From positions 50,308-114,307 of the forward strand of contig JAIYBT010000022.1 of assembly GCA_027488395.1 (NCBI GenBank): 64,000 nucleotides of DNA. The letters are read 5' to 3'. Shown piece by piece: positions 58,793 to 64,000 of this stretch. Each line of letters starts with the position of its first letter. Position 1 is the stretch's first letter. The translations under genes were made by a program, and so were the position numbers. A model generated the notes under the pieces. It made no database searches. It saw nothing but the letters and a program-made list of their open reading frames with translations, and had not been told where the DNA came from. This DNA comes from Methylophilaceae bacterium (GTDB lineage: Bacteria > Pseudomonadota > Gammaproteobacteria > Burkholderiales > Methylophilaceae).

Positions 58793-60622
58793 TTAATCGC
58801 CTAAAAACCCACCACTTTGGTGCGCCCACAACTTGGCGTAAATGCCCTGTTGTGCCAACAATTGTGCATGACTTCCTGTTTCAACAATCTGGCCTTGATC
58901 GAGGACCACCAACCGATCCATTGCCGCGATGGTAGACAAACGATGCGCAATCGCGATCACCGTTTTCCCCTCCATCAGTTGATCGAGATGGTGTTGAATC
59001 GCCAATTCAACTTCTGAATCTAGGGCGCTAGTGGCTTCATCCAACACTAAAATCGGTGCGTTTTTTAGCATTACGCGCGCAATCGCAATCCGTTGCCGTT
59101 GCCCACCAGATAATTTAACCCCCCGCTCCCCCACGTGGGCATCATAGCCGGTTCGGCCCTTCGCATCCCTTAACGTTAAAATAAATGCATGTGCTTCTGC
59201 ACGTTTGGCCGCTAGAATCATATCCGCTTCAGACGCTTCAGGTCTGCCATACAAAAGATTGTCTCGCACCGAACGATGCAGCAGAGAGGTGTCTTGAGTC
59301 ACCATGCCGATATGCTGTCGCAACGATTCCTGTGTCACCGTCTCGATCGCTTGCGCATCGATCCGTATATGCCCCGCTTGGATATCATAAAAACGCATCA
59401 ATAAATTAACAATGGTCGATTTACCAGCCCCAGAACGCCCGACCAAACCCACACGTTCACCTGGTGCAATCTCTAAATTAAATTGCTGTAACAAGGGCGC
59501 TTGTTGAGGATAACTAAAATCAACCCGTTCAAACTTGACGCCACCATGCGGCACCGTCAATGCTGTCGCATCTGGCGAATCAGTCACCTCATTGATCACC
59601 GCTAGGGTTTGAATACCATCTTGCACCGTGCCAATTTGCTCGTAGAGCGAGGTCAGCTCCCACATCACCCAATGTGAAATGCCATTGAGTCGTAAACTCA
59701 TTGCCATCACCGCAGCGACTGCGCCCGTGGCAACCAAGCTGTGCGACCATAGCCATAACACCATGCCGCCACTGGTAATGATCAAACACATATTTAAAAA
59801 ATGATTGGTGCTCTCAACCGCACTGACCATTCGCATCTGCTGATGGACTTTATCAAGAAATTCTTGCATGGCGGATTGCGCGTAAGCGCCTTCACGGCCC
59901 GCATGTGAAAATAATTTAACGGTGGAAATATTAGTATAAGCATCTGTAATGCGCCCCGTCATCAGTGAGCGCGCATCTGATTGATCTTGTGATACTTTGG
60001 CTAAACGTGGAATAAACAAGCGTAAGGCAAACGTGTAGAGCATCAACCAACCTAAAAATGGCAGCATCATCCAAGGATGAAAGCCACCCACCACGGTAAC
60101 GATGGTCGTAAAGTACAACACGACGTATACCATGATATCGGTCAAAATAAACCAAACCTCACGCACTGCCAATGCGGTTTGCATGACTTTCGTCGCAACC
60201 CGACCTGCAAATTCATCTTGATAAAACGACATGCTCTGATTGAGCATCCATTGATGGAACTGCCAGCGCAAACGCATCGGAAAATTGCCCGCCAATGCTT
60301 GATGTTTGAGCAGTGTCTGTAACAAAATGACCAAAGTACTTGCAATTAAAATTGCGGCAACTACCCACATGGTGTGATGATGCAATGACCATAACTGATC
60401 ACGTGGGATTGCCGCCAAGCGATCCACCACCTTGCCCATGACCGCAAATAAAAATGCTTCAAAAGCACCAATCGAAGCAGTCAGCAATGTCATGCACAAC
60501 ATATAGCGACGCATGCCTTTGGTGCAGGCCCACATAAATGGCCAAAACCTTTTCGGCACAGACGCAATATGAACGGCAGGAAAAGGAGAAACGAGGCCTT
60601 CAAAGTAACGGAATAAGCGCAT
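58793..60622 (-). CDS. ABC transporter, fused permease-ATPase (exporter type)
   Basis: The 609-residue protein has six transmembrane helices (about residues 30-340) and an ABC domain. Walker A is GLVGRSGAGKSTIVNLL, the signature is LSGGQRQRIAIAR and Walker B is ILVLDEATSALD. A homodimeric MsbA-like or multidrug exporter is likely; the cargo is unknown. It starts 3 bp after the ispF stop, so it is probably the third gene of ispD-ispF-ABC. Confidence 0.92.
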   Translation of the reverse strand: MRLFRYFEGLVSPFPAVHIASVPKRFWPFMWACTKGMRRYMLCMTLLTASIGAFEAFLFAVMGKVVDRLAAIPRDQLWSLHHHTMWVVAAILIASTLVILLQTLLKHQALAGNFPMRLRWQFHQWMLNQSMSFYQDEFAGRVATKVMQTALAVREVWFILTDIMVYVVLYFTTIVTVVGGFHPWMMLPFLGWLMLYTFALRLFIPRLAKVSQDQSDARSLMTGRITDAYTNISTVKLFSHAGREGAYAQSAMQEFLDKVHQQMRMVSAVESTNHFLNMCLIITSGGMVLWLWSHSLVATGAVAAVMAMSLRLNGISHWVMWELTSLYEQIGTVQDGIQTLAVINEVTDSPDATALTVPHGGVKFERVDFSYPQQAPLLQQFNLEIAPGERVGLVGRSGAGKSTIVNLLMRFYDIQAGHIRIDAQAIETVTQESLRQHIGMVTQDTSLLHRSVRDNLLYGRPEASEADMILAAKRAEAHAFILTLRDAKGRTGYDAHVGERGVKLSGGQRQRIAIARVMLKNAPILVLDEATSALDSEVELAIQHHLDQLMEGKTVIAIAHRLSTIAAMDRLVVLDQGQIVETGSHAQLLAQQGIYAKLWAHQSGGFLGD

Positions 60623-60625
60623 GGT

Positions 60626-61111
60626 TTAAGCGTTACGATAAATCAAACACACGGTCTCTGCTGCTATGCCTTCGCCACGTCCAGTAAAGCCGAGTTTTTC
60701 CGTGGTGGTTGCTTTGATGTTGACTTGTTGCACAGAAATGTTGCAATCGCTTGCAATCTGCTCACACATTGTCGGCGTAAATGGGCCCAAGCGTGGCGCC
60801 TCACACATAACCGTCGCATCAATATTTGCAATAAGATACTGCTGCGCGTGGATGAATGTGACGACATGGCGTAATAACTCGCGCGAATCAATACCGTGAT
60901 AACGCATATCTGAAGGTGGAAAATGCTTGCCTATATCGCCAAGTGCAGCCGCGCCTAGTAATGCATCGCAAATGGCATGCAATAACACATCGGCATCAGA
61001 ATGGCCATCCAACCCTAAATGAAATGGAATATCAACGCCGCCAATGATGCACTTACGGCCTGGTACAAGGGCATGGACATCAAAACCATGTCCTATTCTA
61101 AATGGTGTCAT
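60626..61111 (-). CDS. ispF: 2-C-methyl-D-erythritol 2,4-cyclodiphosphate synthase
   Basis: IspF catalyses the cyclisation step of the MEP isoprenoid pathway. The 161-residue trimeric enzyme has the zinc site in HGFDVHAL (Asp11, His13) and [23 protein letters not shown]. The C-terminal [17 protein letters not shown] is typical. I chose the ATG at 61111; it overlaps ispD by 14 bp. Confidence 0.96.
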   Translation of the reverse strand: MTPFRIGHGFDVHALVPGRKCIIGGVDIPFHLGLDGHSDADVLLHAICDALLGAAALGDIGKHFPPSDMRYHGIDSRELLRHVVTFIHAQQYLIANIDATVMCEAPRLGPFTPTMCEQIASDCNISVQQVNIKATTTEKLGFTGRGEGIAAETVCLIYRNA

Positions 61112-61817
61112 CTGCAGAGCCTTGAGTTGGTTGGAGATTGTGTAATAACGCAGCAACGATGGATAAGTCTTTAGGGTAAGTCACTTTTAAATTTCTCAGA
61201 TCCCCTAGCACTAATTGTGGTTGAAACCCCGCCCATTCCATTGCTTGAGCTTCGTCAGTGGGTTGACGATGAATATTGTCAGTTAGGGCACCATATAAAT
61301 CACCTAATCTAAACATTTGAGGTGTTTGTGCCATCCACAACTGCGCGCGTGAGACAGTATCGATTGAACGTGAACACTGATCACTACGTTTCAAAGTATC
61401 GGCAAGGGGAAGCGCTAATAAGCCACCACAACTGTCTGTATCACTAATATCAATTAAAGCTTTCACCAAATCCGCAGTAATGCCTGGTCGAGCAGCATCA
61501 TGCACCAATACCCAATCTTCGGGCGCAACTTGCGTCAGTAAATAGGACAATCCGTTTAAGACTGTGCTGGCCCGAGTGTCGCCCCCAGCAATGATGACGT
61601 TCGTTTTGTCACAATCAGAGATTAATTCAGTTTGCCAATGTTGATCGTTTGCTGAAATGACCACATGAATGGACGCAATGGCCTCCATAGATTCAAAACA
61701 ATCAATTGCGTGACGTAACAATGGCAATCCATTTAATGGCAAATATTGTTTTGGAAGCTGCGACTGCATACGTGAACCAGAACCAGCGCAGGGGATTAAA
61801 ACATGAAATTGTGGCAT
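61098..61817 (-). CDS. ispD: 2-C-methyl-D-erythritol 4-phosphate cytidylyltransferase
   Basis: IspD transfers CMP to MEP. The 239-residue protein has the nucleotidyltransferase N-terminus [48 protein letters not shown] and [16 protein letters not shown]. It overlaps ispF, which catalyses a later step of the same pathway, and the two are often adjacent or fused. Confidence 0.96.
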   Translation of the reverse strand: MPQFHVLIPCAGSGSRMQSQLPKQYLPLNGLPLLRHAIDCFESMEAIASIHVVISANDQHWQTELISDCDKTNVIIAGGDTRASTVLNGLSYLLTQVAPEDWVLVHDAARPGITADLVKALIDISDTDSCGGLLALPLADTLKRSDQCSRSIDTVSRAQLWMAQTPQMFRLGDLYGALTDNIHRQPTDEAQAMEWAGFQPQLVLGDLRNLKVTYPKDLSIVAALLHNLQPTQGSADDTI

Positions 61818-61893
61818 AGCAGAATTTTAACATGCTCATAAATATTCAAATCATTTGGATTCAGACATATCCTCCGTTAGCCCAGATGGGCCA

Positions 61894-62004
61894 ATGACAT
61901 CATCAACGACAACACCTATGATGAACAATTTAGTAGGCAGTAGAAGAAGATTAATTGAATCAGTTATACCTTTTCATGGCTGTCAACAGGGGAAACTCTG
62001 CTGA
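61894..62004 (+). CDS. Possible 36-residue ORF before a strong terminator
   Basis: An ATG-started ORF of 36 codons (MTSSTTTPMMNNLVGSRRRL at the N-terminus, then IESVIPFHGCQQGKLC) ends 6 bp before a plus-strand terminator. There is only a weak purine run before the ATG. I do not recognise it. It could be a small peptide, a fragment, or chance coding inside a non-coding RNA. Confidence 0.3.
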   Translation: MTSSTTTPMMNNLVGSRRRLIESVIPFHGCQQGKLC

Positions 62005-62010
62005 CATTTA

Positions 62011-62037
62011 ACCCAGCACTTGTGCTGGGTTTTTTTT
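62011..62037 (+). terminator. Orphan plus-strand terminator
   Basis: ACCCAGCAC (62011-62019) pairs with GTGCTGGGT (62022-62030), followed by seven T. No recognised plus-strand gene lies upstream; ispD points the other way. A second hairpin-like element (TGTCAACAG / CTGCTGACA, 61981-62006) precedes it. Confidence 0.8.
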
Positions 62038-62173
62038 GCTATAAATAAGTCCTAATAAATCATCATCTATTCAAATAAAAGACAAAAAACCGGCAATAGG
62101 TAGATTTTTAAACAAGCAATCACAAGCCCTGCTACACAAATCATACTATCTAAAACATAGCAAAGTGAGTTTT

Positions 62174-62360
62174 ATGAAGGGTATCAGGTACACGGATGAA
62201 TTTAAGTCTGACGCAGTTGATGAAATCAAAGAACGCGGTGATAACGTTGTTAATGAGGCTTAGCGTACTTAATGTAACAACAAAGAGAATACAAAAATGG
62301 ACGCATGAAATTGAATTACAAAAGCGAGCACAATCAGTGCTTATAATGTTGCATTGATAC
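62174..62360 (+). pseudogene. IS3-family orfA remnant
   Basis: MKGIRYTDEFKSDAVDEIKE followed by RGDNVVNEA matches the conserved start of IS3 OrfA proteins (MKGKRYTEEFKIEAVKQV type). A stop follows at 62261. A shifted frame then continues with LNVTTKRIQKWTHEIELQKR, the recognition helix region (RLGVTTKTIYNWIKKY type). The gene is inactive. Confidence 0.75.
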
Positions 62361-62524
62361 AAGAGGTGTTAAATTAAATGCAACGCTCAATAGAACGAAC
62401 GAAGAGCGGTACATACTAAAAAATCCGCTAAGTAGTTTGCCAGTTCGCGGTATGTACACTTTTTAATGACCGGCACCAATTACAATTTAAGACCAGCGTC
62501 ATGTGTCATCTGCTCAAAGTACAT

Positions 62525-62568
62525 CGCAGTAATAATTACGCATGACTAGCTTCGTCATTATTACTGCG
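62525..62568. repeat. Long inverted repeat inside the IS3 relic
   Basis: CGCAGTAATAAT (62525-62536) and ATTATTACTGCG (62557-62568) are perfect inverted copies. The stem continues for three more pairs after one mismatch. There is no U run. Confidence 0.7.
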
Positions 62569-62760
62569 GTTTATCGACAACCAATTGTTTTTATTAGAGA
62601 TTACTTATCCTATGATGTGAGCTATATCATCAAGTGGAGGCTGGTATTCTTTAAGGGGTAAAGCGAGTTGTTTACCTGGTGTGTCAAGCAGACATTAAAT
62701 ACAAACGCTGATACCATGGTCCCCATCATGTTTCAAGTTAACCGCCTAATAGGTTGATAC

Positions 62761-63280
62761 AACATTTTAGACTCAATCAGTAACTTGCAGCTTGGCTAAT
62801 GAATAATACCTATGATCGGACCTATGAGGGCTGGCAGAATCCCTATTGACGTGTTTGATCTCTAGTCACGTTTAGAAGTGGGCTGATCGATGCAGATAAC
62901 CATGGTGACTGAAATCGTCTTAGATGCTTTATTAATAGCTGTGTGGCAACGTGAACCAACACAACAGATCATCATTCACTAAAACCAGAATACTAAATTT
63001 TGCAGCAATGATGTTGCTCGTTGGTATTAAGAGTAATCGGATAAACCTCAACATGAGCCGTAGCGGTGATTGCTACGAAAACGCCGCGTCAGAGTCCTTT
63101 TAGTAGCTAAAAGAAAAATTGAAACAAAAAAACTATGCATCATGAGATAAAGCTAAATCAGAGATATTTGAATATATCGATGTGTTCTATGATCTGAAAG
63201 GGTATAACAGCCATCTCATTTAACTAAATCAAATGGCGTTTAAAAAGCAAAAAAATTGGAAACTAAAAAGCGTCAAATAA
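62761..63280 (+). pseudogene. IS3-family orfB (integrase core) remnant
   Basis: Read across stops, the plus strand gives NILDSISNLQLG, TYDRTYEGW, then SMQITMVTEIVLDALLIAVW, QREPTQQIIIH and FCSNDVARWY. NMSRSGDCYENAASESF and KSEIFEYIDVFYDLKGYNSH follow. These align with the DDE core of IS3 transposases (RTHEGW, DALLMAVWRR, HSDQGSQF, MSRxGDCYDNA.ESF, EYIEVFYN). The second catalytic Asp in HSD is lost (a TAA follows the His). Confidence 0.78.
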
Positions 63281-63368
63281 GATTGAGAATCTTAAAGGTA
63301 AAATCTTAAAATTAGTTGATTTTAAGAATATAGTATTTAAAATTACGACAAGAAATAAAAAAACAAAA

Positions 63369-63393
63369 ACCCTCGATATTAATCGAGGGTTTT
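63369..63393 (-). terminator. rRNA operon terminator
   Basis: ACCCTCGAT (63369-63377) pairs with ATCGAGGGT (63382-63390), loop of 4 nt, with an A-rich plus-strand flank that gives the U tract on the minus transcript. It lies about 10 bp beyond the 5S gene. Confidence 0.88.
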
Positions 63394-63402
63394 GAATGAA
63401 TA

Positions 63403-63518
63403 GCTTGGGGATGACCTACTTTCGCATACGAAGAGTACACTATCATTGGCGCATGTTCGTTTCACGGCCCTGTTCGAGATGGGAAGGGGTGGTTCCAAAC
63501 CGCTATTGTCCCCAAGCA
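63403..63518 (-). rRNA. rrf: 5S ribosomal RNA
   Basis: The reverse complement begins TGCTTGGGGACAATAGCGGT and contains the conserved CCATCTCGAACAGGGCCGTG and ATAGTGTACTCTTCGTATG elements. The ends pair (GCTTGGGG / CCCCAAGC). The length of about 115 nt is normal. Confidence 0.95.
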
Positions 63519-63741
63519 TAACTGGTAATGTTACGCATGGTTAGGTTGCATGGTGCTGCAACCTCTGCTTTAACAAATTGGAAGAAGTAAAGGATTTTAG
63601 CGGTTAAGCTTTATGTTCAATGGGATGTAGATCTTGAAACCACTTGTCATGATGACAGCGTTTCGATTTTTCTAGATGATTGCCAAATCATATTGCTTTG
63701 AACTACACCTTGTTAGATTCCCTTTCAGGTTATCTAAGTTT

Positions 63742-64000
63742 TAAGGTTATAGGATCAAGCCTCACGAGCAATTAGTATCAGTTAGCTTAATGCATTACTG
63801 CACTTCCACACCTGACCTATCAACGTCCTGGTCTTGAACGACTCTTTAGCTGGCTTAAAGCCAGAGGCAAGTCTCATCTCGAGGCGAGTTTCACGCTTAG
63901 ATGCTTTCAGCGTTTATCTCTTCCGCACTTAGCTACCCAGCGATACCATTGGCATGATAACTGGTCCACCAGAGGTGCGTCCACTCCGGTCCTCTCGTAC
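63742..64000 (-). rRNA. rrl: 23S ribosomal RNA, 3' end (runs off the window)
   Basis: The reverse complement contains GTACGAGAGGACCGGAGTGG at the window edge, which is the start of the sarcin-ricin loop region. It continues to GAGGCTTGATCCTATAACCTT at the 3' end. The gene is cut by the window end. The roughly 220-bp spacer to 5S (63519-63741) holds no tRNA that I can see. Confidence 0.95.

Larger units (their letters stand above)
62174..63280 (+). mobile_element. Decayed IS3-family insertion sequence
   Basis: Remains of orfA (62174-62360) and orfB (62761-63280) of an IS3-family transposase, in order and on one strand, with stops and frameshifts throughout. The ends were not located. The tract lies between ispD and the rRNA operon. 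Confidence 0.75.

Noticed and set aside
63519..63741. tRNA gene in the 23S-5S spacer
   Set aside because: No cloverleaf or T-loop consensus was found on either strand by eye.

Overview
The window looks like a chromosomal segment of a Gram-negative betaproteobacterium, most plausibly a methylotroph-like member of Methylophilaceae/Nitrosomonadales. The lineage call is inference from protein style: EF-P with a modifiable arginine next to EarP, a betaproteobacterial AddAB-like nuclease pair, a PEP-CTERM protein, DUF3034 paired with an exported truncated haemoglobin, and moderate GC. Almost all of it is well-packed core genome with short intergenic gaps and clear hairpin terminators. I see no prophage, CRISPR array, tRNA gene or intact insertion sequence.

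Layout. 0.1-2.1 kb: arsenic operon arsR-acr3-arsC (minus strand) with a perfect inverted-repeat operator over the arsR start codon. 2.2-5.8 kb: TAXI solute-binding protein, membrane EAL phosphodiesterase, DUF2325 protein. 5.8-10.5 kb: sulfate-type operon (YezD-like protein, 'alginate export' barrel, sulfate-binding protein) and an OprO/OprP-type porin. 10.6-16.7 kb: lysS, a CpxRA/OmpR-like two-component pair, an unknown protein and an ABC-F ATPase. 16.9-23.2 kb (plus strand): YhdP-like giant, nitrilase-family hydrolase, TldD. 23.4-23.9 kb: RelE/RHH toxin-antitoxin pair. 24-28.3 kb: sugar MFS transporter, DUF2934 protein, efp-earP, DEDD exonuclease. 28.5-30.4 kb: a four-gene MerT/MerP-like metal operon with no reductase or MerR nearby. 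30.4-38.2 kb: greB, a conserved membrane-anchored protein, the AddB/AddA-like pair, a nitroreductase. 38.3-45.9 kb: dedA, a PIN-toxin relic, mfd, rpiA, mltF, a PEP-CTERM protein. 45.9-53.9 kb: serS, rarA, lolA, ftsK, dps, trxB, smr. 54.2-58.7 kb: DUF3034 protein with exported truncated haemoglobin, then a run of small stress/envelope proteins (DUF2171, EF-hand, glycine zipper, two-TM, BON, cupin). 58.8-61.8 kb: ispD-ispF-ABC exporter. 61.8-63.3 kb: gene-poor tract with an orphan terminator, a possible 36-codon ORF and a decayed IS3-family element. 63.4-64 kb: 5S and the 3' end of 23S rRNA on the minus strand, running off the window.

How the genes work together. The ars genes form a complete sense-reduce-export module. 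EarP would glycosylate the adjacent EF-P. AddA/AddB-like proteins, Mfd, RarA and FtsK cover break processing, transcription-coupled repair, replication restart and chromosome segregation. IspD and IspF are consecutive-pathway MEP enzymes. The least explained pieces are the MerT/MerP-like operon, the YezD-barrel-Sbp operon, the DUF3034/haemoglobin pair, and degenerate short tandem repeats directly after several genes.
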